Of a stretch of 64,000 nucleotides of DNA, positions 36,269 through 44,657 are shown piece after piece. A program made the translations under genes and the position numbers. This DNA comes from Oceanispirochaeta sp. M1 (GTDB taxonomy: Bacteria; Spirochaetota; Spirochaetia; DSM-2461): contig NZ_QQPQ01000005.1 of assembly GCF_003346715.1 (NCBI RefSeq), forward strand, positions 1 through 64,000. The letters are read 5' to 3'. Under the pieces are notes generated by a model, which was given only the letters and a program-made list of their open reading frames with translations, had not been told where the DNA came from and searched no databases. Position 1 is the first letter of the stretch; each line of letters starts with the position of its first letter.

Positions 36269-38098
36269 ATGAAACAGTTTCCGGTGTTTCTATTGTTAAT
36301 CGTCCTTCTGAGTCCTCTCGCAGGACAGAGTAATCAGTCCAGAGGACTGGGAATCATCAATCAGACGGAGATTAAGAATACCGCCGGAAACAATGGAAAA
36401 CGCTATGCCATATGTATCGGTATCAACCAGTATGAGCATAGCATCATCCAGAATCTGAACAATGCCAGAAACGATGCTCTGGCATTGGGAAAGATTTTTG
36501 AAAGGGAGGGGCAGTTTGATCAGGTCTTTATAATGACCGATGATATTGACCCCCGTAATGATAAACAGAACAACTACCCCCGGCTGAGAAACATCGAAAG
36601 CCGTCTAGCCTACCTGAAAGACTTCATCAGGCCGGAAGATCTGGTGGTCGTCTCATTTTCCGGACATGGGATATCCAACGATGAGGGAGAGGGATTTCTG
36701 ATTGTAGCCGATACGGATATCAATGATGTCTTCAATACAAGCTTTCCTGTAAAAGACCTGGTTAAATGGGTTGATGACCTGAAAGTCGAAAAATCACTTT
36801 TTCTCATTGATGCCTGCCGGGAGCAGATCTCCACCAATACAAGCCGGAGCCTTTCTAAAAATACATTGACCTCTCAGCGCTATACCTCCTCTAAACTGGG
36901 AGCCATATTCTACTCTACCAAGACAGGATGGCTCAGCTTTGAAGATCAGGAATCAGACTACGGTGTATTTACCCGCTTCCTCCTTGAAGGACTTAAAGGA
37001 AAAGCAGATTACCAATATGGTGACAGCGACAGCATAGTCACCTTCAGAGAGCTTTCTGTCTTTGTAGAAGAAGCAGTCAGCAACTACTCCATGACCCTCG
37101 GACTGAAACAGAAACCATACACCGACATCCACGGTGAACTGTCCGGAGATATAGCAATCAGCTCCTATTCTGCAAGTATTGATATGCAGACAAGGGCTAA
37201 TGTGGATGAGTTTCAGGAAGTAAACAAAAATGCCTTCGGCTCTCTGTCTCTCTTCACAAATGTCAGTGGAACTGTTCTTATTGACGGTGCTGATATGGGT
37301 GAGATTGATACGGGTGAAACAAAAATTTTCGAAGACATATATGTGGGTATCCATTTTGTCGAAATAAAACACGAATACGGTCGTTACAGAAACGAATTCG
37401 GTATTAATGAAGACGAAACCAGTGAATTGGCAAATGTCATTGTGTTGAGTGATCAGGATATAAAAAGAGTCAACGGTATCAATTTCATCTACATAAAAGG
37501 CCGCGGCTCTATGGATGGCTTCTGGATGAGTGATACAGAACTGACACTGGGCCAATATGCAGAATTTATAGAGAAGAGTGAATATAAGACTGTAAATGCC
37601 TGGAACCAGTACTACAAACCCAATTATGACTACTACCCTGTCCATAATGTCAGTAAGATTGATGCTGTGGAGTTCTGTAAATGGTTCTCAAAGAAATACA
37701 GGGTATCCGTAACACTGCCTACCTTAAAGCAGTGGCAGTACGCTGCCGGCGGAAAATACAGCACGACCTATCCCTGGGGTAATTACTGGAATGTAAAAAA
37801 CTGTCAGAATAAGAATTCCACACAGCCGGGGATTCTCCCCATCATCGGGACACAGGGTCCCATGCAGATTCAGGACTTTCAGAGAGATATAACTCTGGAC
37901 GGCATCACAAACCTGGCGGGAAATATGAGGGAATGGTGTCTGGATGAATCAGTTAACAGCGAAGGGACAACCATTGCATCCATTGCCGGCGGCAGCTTTA
38001 AACTGTCCCGCTCTAAAAACTTCAAGTCCATGTATACCAGCAAAAAACCGGCACACCAGGCGGATGTGGATCTGGGATTCAGACTGATATTGAACTAA
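36269..38098 (+). CDS. Exported caspase-like peptidase with PEGA and FGE-like domains
   Basis: 609 residues. Signal peptide about 1-20 (FLLLIVLLSPLAGQS). A peptidase C14 (caspase) domain runs from about 45 to 260. It opens GKRYAICIGINQYEH, has the catalytic His in SFSGHGIS (His133), and the catalytic Cys in FLIDACRE (Cys183). A PEGA-type beta domain follows (about 325-400, GTVLIDGADMGEIDTGE). A shortened FGE-sulfatase/SUMF-like domain lies at about 405-609 (FWMSDTELTLGQYAEFIE, LPTLKQWQYAAGG, LAGNMREWCLDES, GGSFKLS, LGFRLILN). The copper-binding Cys pair of active formylglycine enzymes is not complete, so this domain is probably structural or ligand-binding. Third gene of the operon. Bacterial caspases are usually cytosolic; this one is predicted to be exported. 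Confidence 0.88.
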   Translation: MKQFPVFLLLIVLLSPLAGQSNQSRGLGIINQTEIKNTAGNNGKRYAICIGINQYEHSIIQNLNNARNDALALGKIFEREGQFDQVFIMTDDIDPRNDKQNNYPRLRNIESRLAYLKDFIRPEDLVVVSFSGHGISNDEGEGFLIVADTDINDVFNTSFPVKDLVKWVDDLKVEKSLFLIDACREQISTNTSRSLSKNTLTSQRYTSSKLGAIFYSTKTGWLSFEDQESDYGVFTRFLLEGLKGKADYQYGDSDSIVTFRELSVFVEEAVSNYSMTLGLKQKPYTDIHGELSGDIAISSYSASIDMQTRANVDEFQEVNKNAFGSLSLFTNVSGTVLIDGADMGEIDTGETKIFEDIYVGIHFVEIKHEYGRYRNEFGINEDETSELANVIVLSDQDIKRVNGINFIYIKGRGSMDGFWMSDTELTLGQYAEFIEKSEYKTVNAWNQYYKPNYDYYPVHNVSKIDAVEFCKWFSKKYRVSVTLPTLKQWQYAAGGKYSTTYPWGNYWNVKNCQNKNSTQPGILPIIGTQGPMQIQDFQRDITLDGITNLAGNMREWCLDESVNSEGTTIASIAGGSFKLSRSKNFKSMYTSKKPAHQADVDLGFRLILN

Positions 38099-38199
38099 CA
38101 CTCATGATAAAACTGATCAGCAGATTCAGTGAATCAGCTGCCCATGGTATCCAGTAAGGTACCGTCTATATCAAAGAGCCGGGTTTTATATTCTTTCAT
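38099..38199 (-). pseudogene. Truncated HAD-phosphatase gene
   Basis: A minus-strand ATG at 38199 opens MKEYKTRLFDIDGTLLDTMGS, with the HAD motif DxDGTLLDT, then a TGA at 38136-38134. In the same frame FTESADQFYHE follows, before the sequence runs into the end of the caspase gene. A functional HAD enzyme needs about 200 residues, so only the first tenth remains. The ATG overlaps the flavodoxin stop by 14 bases, so it was once the second gene of that operon. Confidence 0.65.
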
Positions 38200-38674
38200 T
38201 ATGAACAGGAATCAGGCGGACCCATGCGGCGGCTCTCTCTTCCTCACCTTCTCTCAGAGGCCCCTCGGTATCATGCACAAAGAACCCTTCATGCTTCAGG
38301 ATAAGGAGGGCACCCTTTTTTACAGACCAGGTTTCTATTTTCTCAGCGGCATAGCCCAGAATCCGCACAAGAAGCTCCAGAAATCTGGAGTTTGAATCTT
38401 CAATACACATCCTTGTGTCAAAGACAGCCAGCTCTTTCCCCTTCAATCCCTCTCTGGGTAAAGATTTCAACAGCTGCCTGATAGATTTGGTAGGATTAAA
38501 CGCTCTTGTGGGGGAACCGATAATAATCAAATCCACTTCAGTCAGCTTTGCAGGAGTGACATCATTCACATGAAGAACAGAAGTCTGTCCTTTTTCTTTG
38601 AGGGTCTCTCCCATAATTTCAGCTATTTTCTTTGTATTGCCGAAAACAGAATCGTAAATAATCAGAGTATCCAT
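38186..38674 (-). CDS. Flavodoxin-like protein
   Basis: 162 residues from ATG 38674, which has GAGGAG about 8 bases upstream; an ORF start 15 bases earlier lacks support. The FMN phosphate-binding loop is IIYDSVFGNTKKIA at the N-terminus. The second flavin loop is IIIGSPTRAFNPTKS, and a third region lies at VFDTRMCIED. Cytoplasmic electron carrier. Its gene precedes the truncated HAD gene, and its physiological partner is not evident here. Confidence 0.82.
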   Translation of the reverse strand: MDTLIIYDSVFGNTKKIAEIMGETLKEKGQTSVLHVNDVTPAKLTEVDLIIIGSPTRAFNPTKSIRQLLKSLPREGLKGKELAVFDTRMCIEDSNSRFLELLVRILGYAAEKIETWSVKKGALLILKHEGFFVHDTEGPLREGEEERAAAWVRLIPVHNERI

Positions 38675-38747
38675 AACAACTCTCCTCAATGAGGATTTTC
38701 TATTCTAATTATCCTATCATAAAACAGTTATGACTGCAGATGCTACT

Positions 38748-39986
38748 TCACTTTCCCTGAGTCCCGTCACCCCGTGCATCACTTATATCTATGAGTCGCA
38801 TGCAGAGAGTTGCAATAAGACCGATCCCGGCAACCAGGAACCAGCTGAATGAGAATCCCCTTGAATCAAGAACAGAACCCATAATCACCGGCCCTGCTGC
38901 AAATCCGGCACCCATAATAATAGGCAGAATAGAGCTCATACGACCACGATGGGTGGCAGGAGTATGATTCATAATAAAAGGCATTACTGATATGGCTTCC
39001 AGAATCTCACCTAGAGTAAAGATCAAAACAGATATAAAAAAAGCTGTTTTAAAGGATACAAATCCCAGAAGGCCGAAACCCAGGGAAAAGAGTATACCTG
39101 CATAAAAGACTTTTCTGACATTGCTTCTATGGCTGAAAAAAGAGGTCAGAACGGGTGTCATGACTACAACAATTATTGCATTGAAGCTTCCAAGTATTCC
39201 GAATATTTTTGCACCCTCACCCGGAAAAAGGCTCTCAAGATGGAGGGGAATCATAAAAGGCCACTGTGAATAGAGAAATCTGTAGGCACAGATGGACAGG
39301 GAGAAGAACAGAAGAAGGGGTTTTGCTGCCAGTATGGCAAATACCGATTTCTCAGGAACCGCCCCACTCTCCTTAATCCTGGACTGAGAATCTCTATCAA
39401 CTCCCGGTTCATGAACAAAAAAGGCAATAAGTGACAGACCGGCCAGAGCCGTCAGAGCATCAATGAGAAACATCAGCTCAAGGTGATTATGGAAGAGCAT
39501 ACCAGCCAGAACCTGAGCAAAGGCGAAGCCCATATTAAATCCAAGGTAATTAAGGGAATAGGCACCCTGCCTCTGATCTTTTGTTGTCAGGTCTGCGGTC
39601 AGGGCATCATGAGCCGGGCCTGCCATTCCAAAGAAGAATGAAGCCGCCATAAGCATATACACCATGGGCATGCCGGGAGTCATAAAAAAACAGATTAAAT
39701 AGGCGGCAGCGGCTAAAATCTCTGCCGTAACCAGGACAATCTTCCGACTGTACATATCACAGAGTTTACCCCCGATAAGGCTGGCAGGGCCCCAGGCAAG
39801 ACCGGTCATGGCCACATAGAAACCAGTATCCGATCCTGATAATCCTATTTTTGAACTAAGAAGAAGAGTCATAAACGGGAAGATCATTGCTCCCATGGCA
39901 TTTATGGTTTTAGAGATGAAAATGATATAAATGTCCCGCTTCAGACCTCTGTATGGTTTAAGAAAATCCCTTTTCCCGTACATCAA
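38748..39986 (-). CDS. MFS transporter, paralogue of the 42091 gene
   Basis: 412 residues with about twelve helices. The N-terminus KPYRGLKRDIYIIFISKTINAMG aligns clearly with PYRGLPVPVYVLFVSRIINRMG of the MFS gene at 42091. The MFS loop motif is LIGGKLCDMYSRKIVL. The interdomain block LTADLTTKDQRQGAYSLNYLGFNMG corresponds to LTDLTTQKNRAAAFSLLYLGINIG in the paralogue. DHA1/MdtH-like drug or metabolite exporters look like this; the substrate is unknown. Its start overlaps the upstream lone receiver gene by 4 bases. Confidence 0.85.
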   Translation of the reverse strand: MMYGKRDFLKPYRGLKRDIYIIFISKTINAMGAMIFPFMTLLLSSKIGLSGSDTGFYVAMTGLAWGPASLIGGKLCDMYSRKIVLVTAEILAAAAYLICFFMTPGMPMVYMLMAASFFFGMAGPAHDALTADLTTKDQRQGAYSLNYLGFNMGFAFAQVLAGMLFHNHLELMFLIDALTALAGLSLIAFFVHEPGVDRDSQSRIKESGAVPEKSVFAILAAKPLLLFFSLSICAYRFLYSQWPFMIPLHLESLFPGEGAKIFGILGSFNAIIVVVMTPVLTSFFSHRSNVRKVFYAGILFSLGFGLLGFVSFKTAFFISVLIFTLGEILEAISVMPFIMNHTPATHRGRMSSILPIIMGAGFAAGPVIMGSVLDSRGFSFSWFLVAGIGLIATLCMRLIDISDARGDGTQGK

Positions 39987-40396
39987 TCACTCTCTGCTAA
40001 AGCTGACTCAATAACTGCTGCAACTGCATATGCACGATAAGGCTTTATAAGAAAATTACGAATACCCAGATTATTCATTTCCCGGGTCTGGGATTTACTG
40101 AGGAGCCCGGAAGTCACTATAACTTTGGCAGAACCGTCAAAGTTAAGAATCTTTTTAATGGTCTCCTCTCCATCCAGAACAGGCATATTCATATCCATTA
40201 TTATGAGATCAATTTCATCTGTCCGGGCTTTATACAGGTTTATTGCCTCCATCCCATTGGATGCGGTAATGGCTTCAAAACCGAGACGCTTTAAAACAGT
40301 TTGACCTACAACAAGATTAATATGCTCATCGTCAACAAAGAGAATTGTTCCCTTAACAGATAAAGGAGCATCATGTTTTATAGTATTTTCATTCAT
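39983..40396 (-). CDS. Single-domain response regulator
   Basis: 137 residues, one receiver domain. The acidic pair is in ILFVDDEHIN, the phospho-acceptor Asp in LIIMDMNMPVLDG, the Thr in VTSGLLS and the Lys in FLIKPYRA. It is similar to the receiver at the C-terminus of the hybrid kinase at 28005 (shared FVDDE, AINLY and MNxLGI spacing), so it might be part of the same phosphorelay. No output domain. It is coupled to the MFS gene by a 4-base overlap and follows thioredoxin by 49 bases. Receiver-MFS coupling is unusual. Confidence 0.88.
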   Translation of the reverse strand: MNENTIKHDAPLSVKGTILFVDDEHINLVVGQTVLKRLGFEAITASNGMEAINLYKARTDEIDLIIMDMNMPVLDGEETIKKILNFDGSAKVIVTSGLLSKSQTREMNNLGIRNFLIKPYRAYAVAAVIESALAESD

Positions 40397-40445
40397 TCCA
40401 AAGTCTATTATAGACTCAAGAGCCCATATTGGAACAGTAAATAAA

Positions 40446-40763
40446 TCAGTTAGGAAGAGCTCTTTCCAGTTCAGACTTCAGGGATTCATAGGGATGAGCC
40501 CCCTGCAGGCGCATAAGCTGCTTTCCTCTATGGAAAAGCATGATTGTCGGTATTGACTGAATGGCATAACGCCGGGCCACATCCTGTTTCTTTTCAGTAT
40601 TGATCTTAACGGTAACCATTCGCCCCTTATACTCTTTGGCAAGCTGAGCAATCACAGGACTTACCATTTTACAGGGTGCGCACCAGTCGGCATAAAAATC
40701 AACAAGGACGGGCAGATCACTGCCATTAATTAATTCTTCAAAACTCGGGGGCAATACAGCCAT
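40446..40763 (-). CDS. Thioredoxin
   Basis: 105 residues from ATG 40763 (AGGAG 7 bases upstream); an upstream ATG at 40850 would add 29 residues without support. The active site is DFYADWCAPCKMVSP, followed by the cis-Pro loop IQSIPTIMLFHRGK. Standard cytoplasmic thioredoxin length and fold. It is divergent from the HTH-ABC gene. trxA is likely, but many genomes have several thioredoxins. Confidence 0.93.
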   Translation of the reverse strand: MAVLPPSFEELINGSDLPVLVDFYADWCAPCKMVSPVIAQLAKEYKGRMVTVKINTEKKQDVARRYAIQSIPTIMLFHRGKQLMRLQGAHPYESLKSELERALPN

Positions 40764-40858
40764 GGTGTTCTCCTGATTCTGCAGTATGTCATCAAAAATA
40801 ATATAAAATAGTTCCTGAGGCAAATTTAAGCTTAAAACCGAGTTATACAAGAAAAAAT

Positions 40859-40896
40859 TTGACTTTATAGTATTCTGTTATAACATGTTATAACAG
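40859..40896 (+). promoter_or_regulatory. Promoter with perfect 22-bp palindromic operator
   Basis: TTGACT (40859-40864), 16-base spacer, TAACAT (40881-40886). A perfect 22-bp palindrome (40875-40896) covers the -10 and likely start site. It consists of two tandem copies of TGTTATAACA, itself a palindrome, flanked by C and G. It lies 24 bases upstream of the HTH-ABC start, so autoregulation is likely. Confidence 0.7.
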
Positions 40897-40919
40897 AGAG
40901 TATCTTAAGGAGAGCTGTT

Positions 40920-42140
40920 ATGATTCATAAGGATAAATCACTGACCATCAAAGAAGTAGCTCAGTTTCTGAATATCTCAAATCAGATGGTTTACAACCTG
41001 ATACGAGACAAGAAAATTGAAGCATTCAAGATTGGATCTGCCATACGGATTCTCTCCTCCGATCTTTATGCCTATATTGAACGGCAGAAAGAGCTTTTTC
41101 ACTCTCCTGAAGAAAGTATTGAAAACTCCGATGAGAATATTTTTCTGGTTAAAAATATCTGTTTCAGAAGAGAACAGTTTCAACTGGAAAATATAAGCTT
41201 TGAAATCCCCAGGGGAAAGATACTTTCGGTCATAGGCCCCTCGGGATCAGGCAAGACCATGCTGCTGAAATCTCTTGCAGGATTAAATAAACCCGAAAAG
41301 GGAGCTATTTTCCTGGGCTCCAATCGTCTGGATACTATTTCACCAAGAGAGAGGAATATCGGTTTTGTCTTTGAAGACTATGCCCTTATGCCTAATAGAA
41401 AGGGCCGCGGCAATATTCGTTTCCCCCTTGAAATGATTAAAAAACTGAGAAAAGAGGATATTGACCCGGCAGTGACAGCCCTTGCTGAAGAACTTAATCT
41501 CAGCGATGAAAATCTGGATACGATCATATCAGAACTCCCCGAGGGAGTTAAACAAATGATAGCAATCGCCAAGGCGGATATTCGCAATATAGACTTACTG
41601 ATTATGGATGAACCCCTTGCCCGGCTGGATGCCATGGTAAGGCTGCAGATGCGCAGCTTTCTGAAAGAACTGGTAATAAAACTTGGAAAAACAACAATCA
41701 TAAGTCTCCATGATCCGGAAACGGCTCTGGCAATGAGTGATTACATCGCAGTACTGGATAAGGGGAGACTCGTACAGTTCGGCAGCGCACAGGAGGTGTA
41801 CAAACATCCCGTATCAAAGATTGTCTTCGAAATGACATCCCGATATGCCATAAATGAAGTGGATATCAAAGTAAAAGATAAAAAAACTTATCCCTTTGAA
41901 TTAGAAACAGAAAAAGAGGATGGGGATTACAGGCTCATTTTCAGAGCGGATGAACTCAAGATCTCTGACAGGGGAATGAAGCTGAGCATTAACAGGAAGC
42001 ATATTCTTGACGGCAACAGAATACTTGCTGAATGCAGCAGTGAGAATGACGACCTGGAACTGGTACTGCCCTCTGAAACAGAAGATGAATTCAGATTTCT
42101 ACCAACATCCTTTGGTCTTTTTTATCCAGAGAATTCATAG
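40920..42140 (+). CDS. Excisionase-type HTH fused to ABC transporter ATPase
   Basis: 406 residues. Residues about 5-58 form an excisionase/MerR-like HTH (LTIKEVAQFLNISNQMVYNLIRDKKIEAFKIGSAIRI). From about 72 an ABC ATPase follows: Walker A IGPSGSGKT (near 106), Walker B LLIMDEPLARLDA (near 227), and the H-loop His in ISLHDPETA (near 262). Two usual motifs are altered: the Q-loop Gln is Glu (GFVFEDYALMP), and the signature LSGGQ reads LPEGV. The C-terminal region (about 290-406) resembles a TOBE-like tail of MalK/UgpC or ModC proteins. AAGGAG lies 7 bases before the ATG. No cognate binding protein or permease is adjacent. It could be a shared sugar ATPase, a molybdate/tungstate ATPase, or a sensor-regulator. 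Confidence 0.85.
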   Translation: MIHKDKSLTIKEVAQFLNISNQMVYNLIRDKKIEAFKIGSAIRILSSDLYAYIERQKELFHSPEESIENSDENIFLVKNICFRREQFQLENISFEIPRGKILSVIGPSGSGKTMLLKSLAGLNKPEKGAIFLGSNRLDTISPRERNIGFVFEDYALMPNRKGRGNIRFPLEMIKKLRKEDIDPAVTALAEELNLSDENLDTIISELPEGVKQMIAIAKADIRNIDLLIMDEPLARLDAMVRLQMRSFLKELVIKLGKTTIISLHDPETALAMSDYIAVLDKGRLVQFGSAQEVYKHPVSKIVFEMTSRYAINEVDIKVKDKKTYPFELETEKEDGDYRLIFRADELKISDRGMKLSINRKHILDGNRILAECSSENDDLELVLPSETEDEFRFLPTSFGLFYPENS

Positions 42141-43305
42141 CCATAAAAAGAAAGAATCCCAGAAAAAGACAGAGCCCCCAGATATAGGAGATCCCGAGGC
42201 TTTCAAGGACAAGACCTGAAATCAGAGGTGCCAGAGAACGTCCGGCTCCCTTTGATATGAGAAAGAAACTGTTAAACCGCCCTCTATGATTCCTTGGGCT
42301 GTGGTTGGCAACAAATACTCCGGAGTTCGTCGCATCCAGAACTTCTCCGCAGGTCCATATGAAAGTTGAAAAGAAAAACCAGGATAATGTGTGAACCGGT
42401 ACTATAAGCAGTCCAAACCCAAGTGAATAAAGAACCTGTCCCAGTGCAATACGTCTCAGGGGCCGGATATCTTTCATATAATAATTCTGCAATGGTGTGA
42501 CGATCAGAACCACAACAGCATTAAAGGACATAATCAGTCCGAATAAGCGCGGTCCTTTCTCATCAAATACATGAAGCATCTGCAGAGGAAGAGTAAAAGT
42601 GGTTTGAGCATAGATTAGTGCTGAAAAGATACTGAGAATTGTGTATATCGCCAGGATAGGTCTTCCAAGAAGTGCTTTCAGGCTGCTTCCCTCTTCCACA
42701 TGTTCCCCGGCCTCAGTCTTTCCGCTGCACTCTTCGGGTTCAGGTATAAGAATAAGGATAAGAAGGATAGTCAGAAGAGTAGTCAGACCATCTCCCCAGA
42801 ATATCCAGCGTCTATAATTATTGAATAGAAATCCTGCGAGAATGGGTCCGGCGGAAATCCCGATATTGATCCCCAGATAAAGGAGTGAAAAAGCTGCTGC
42901 TCTGTTTTTCTGTGTTGTTAAATCGGTAAGCAGTGCCGTATTAACTGGACGGACAGCACCGTTAAAGAAAGTAAAAAGTATAAGGAGTCCCGGTAAAGCA
43001 GGACTGTCGGGGATAAATCCACAGATAAGCACCGATGCAGCAGCCATAGCCTGAAGCCCCAGCATTATCTTTTTTCTTCCTGCCAGATCAGTCAGCTTAC
43101 CTCCGAGCAGAGCTCCGCTCATCATACTTAAACCAACAAGAGAAAGAATAAGACCGGTCTGTTTCTCAGAGAATCCAAGATAGCGGCTGAGATAGAGGGT
43201 CAGAAAAATGCTGACAAAGTCTCCCATCCTGTTGATGATTCTGGAAACAAAGAGTACATAGACAGGAACAGGAAGTCCCCGATAAGGGGCGATAATACCT
43301 TTCAT
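42091..43305 (-). CDS. MFS transporter, paralogue of the 38748 gene
   Basis: 404 residues with about twelve helices. The N-terminus APYRGLPVPVYVLFVSRIINRMGDF and the motif LLGGKLTDLAGRKKIML mark a drug/metabolite exporter type of MFS protein. It is closely related to the carrier at 38748; together they flank the receiver-thioredoxin and HTH-ABC genes. Its last 50 bases overlap the 3' end of the HTH-ABC gene on the other strand. No good ribosome binding site precedes the ATG at 43305. Substrate unknown. Confidence 0.83.
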   Translation of the reverse strand: MKGIIAPYRGLPVPVYVLFVSRIINRMGDFVSIFLTLYLSRYLGFSEKQTGLILSLVGLSMMSGALLGGKLTDLAGRKKIMLGLQAMAAASVLICGFIPDSPALPGLLILFTFFNGAVRPVNTALLTDLTTQKNRAAAFSLLYLGINIGISAGPILAGFLFNNYRRWIFWGDGLTTLLTILLILILIPEPEECSGKTEAGEHVEEGSSLKALLGRPILAIYTILSIFSALIYAQTTFTLPLQMLHVFDEKGPRLFGLIMSFNAVVVLIVTPLQNYYMKDIRPLRRIALGQVLYSLGFGLLIVPVHTLSWFFFSTFIWTCGEVLDATNSGVFVANHSPRNHRGRFNSFFLISKGAGRSLAPLISGLVLESLGISYIWGLCLFLGFFLFMAMNSLDKKDQRMLVEI

Positions 43306-43467
43306 GAGATTATTAAAACAGATATGTGAATCTGTGGATAGGTGAAGATCTATCTACTATATTTGGATTTATGAGAGTAGATGGAAAGAATACTTTTACA
43401 AGCACTGGACTTTAGTGAAAACTTTATATATATTTTCTAATATATATAGAATATATGGAGTTAAACT

Positions 43468-44463
43468 ATGTGGAAACTACTTTCATCCCTTCAGAAGAAT
43501 CTCAGCCTGGCTGTACCTGTCTTTATGGCAGCCGGCTTTATCACAGGGCTGATCCTTGATGACCCGACCCACCTTAAAAATCTTATCCTTCCATTAACAT
43601 TCCTCATGGTCTATCCCATGATGGTAACCATGCAGTTCAGGAAAATATTTGAGACAGGTGACAGTAGACTTCAGATAGTTACACAGCTGATCAATTTTGC
43701 CCTTATCCCTTTTATCGCATTCCTCATTGGAAAGCTGTTCTTTGCTGAACAGCCTTATCTGGCTCTGGGCTTTCTTCTTGTGTCACTCCTGCCCACTTCC
43801 GGGATGACTATCTCCTGGACGGGGATGTCCAGGGGAAACATGGAAGCGGCGGTTAAGATGACAGTATTCGGCCTCCTGGCAGGTTCACTGCTGACACCTT
43901 TCTATATAAAAGGACTGATGGGTGCGACCATCTCCATCCCAATGGCTAAAATTTTTATTCAGATAGGGACAATCGTTCTGCTGCCGATGATTCTGGGTGC
44001 TCTGACACAACATCTCATAGTCAAAAACAAGGGAAAAGAAGCCTGGCAAAAAAATATCAAAAAGAGATTTCCCCCTGTCTCCACCCTTGGTGTTCTCTCC
44101 GTTGTATTTATTGCTATGGCCCTTAAAGCGAAATCCATAATGGCCGATCCTGTGGCATTTATCTCTTTAATACCGCCTCTTCTTATCCTTTATATAATCA
44201 ATATTCTGATCAGTACCTTTGTGGGAAAGAAGTTCTTCAACCGAGCGGATGGTCTGGCCCTGGTCTATGGTACGGTTCTGAGAAATCTATCTATCGCCCT
44301 GGCTATAGCAATGACATCTTTTGGAAAAGAGGGTTCCGGAATAGCATTGATAATAGCTCTTGGTTACATTGTACAGATCCAGATATCAGCCTGGTATGTC
44401 AAGTTGTCAGATAGGATCTTCGGAGCTCCCGAGGAGCCTGTTGTAAATTGTAAATCAGCCTGA
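43468..44463 (+). CDS. ACR3-like / SBF-family transporter
   Basis: 331 residues with about ten helices of the bile-acid:sodium symporter superfamily, closest in style to ACR3 arsenite carriers (LILPLTFLMVYPMMVTMQFRKI, LGFLLVSLLPTSGMTISWTGMSRGN, LVYGTVLRNLSIALAIAM). ACR3 proteins have a functional Cys in the motif around PCTAM; here the position reads LPTSGMT with no Cys. The only Cys of the protein is near the C-terminus. Arsenite transport is therefore doubtful, and no arsR or arsC is nearby. GGAG precedes the ATG. An AT-rich dyad (TTCTA / TAGAA near 43435-43450) lies upstream. Confidence 0.75.
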   Translation: MWKLLSSLQKNLSLAVPVFMAAGFITGLILDDPTHLKNLILPLTFLMVYPMMVTMQFRKIFETGDSRLQIVTQLINFALIPFIAFLIGKLFFAEQPYLALGFLLVSLLPTSGMTISWTGMSRGNMEAAVKMTVFGLLAGSLLTPFYIKGLMGATISIPMAKIFIQIGTIVLLPMILGALTQHLIVKNKGKEAWQKNIKKRFPPVSTLGVLSVVFIAMALKAKSIMADPVAFISLIPPLLILYIINILISTFVGKKFFNRADGLALVYGTVLRNLSIALAIAMTSFGKEGSGIALIIALGYIVQIQISAWYVKLSDRIFGAPEEPVVNCKSA

Positions 44464-44657
44464 AACTGAATTAAATCAAAGCTGGAGAACCTGGGATCAG
44501 AATTGTAGGATATACAAGAAAAAGGAGAAAATGAAGATTTAAGACAACCATATAGGTTACAGATGGGATATAATTATACATAGAGAAAAACTTTTTGACT
44601 TTTCCAGCTCACCGTGTGAAGGTAAGCCGGAAGATATATAAAATAAAGGAATTGAAT

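Noticed and set aside
37480-38098. FGE-like domain as the variable protein of a diversity-generating retroelement
   Set aside because: No reverse transcriptase, template repeat or accessory gene was seen in the window.
43468-44463. Arsenite efflux gene acr3
   Set aside because: The functional Cys is missing and no ars genes are near; only the superfamily is supported.
44522-44542. AAGGAG followed by ATG and three codons (MKI stop)
   Set aside because: Too short to be a gene; possibly a relic start site.
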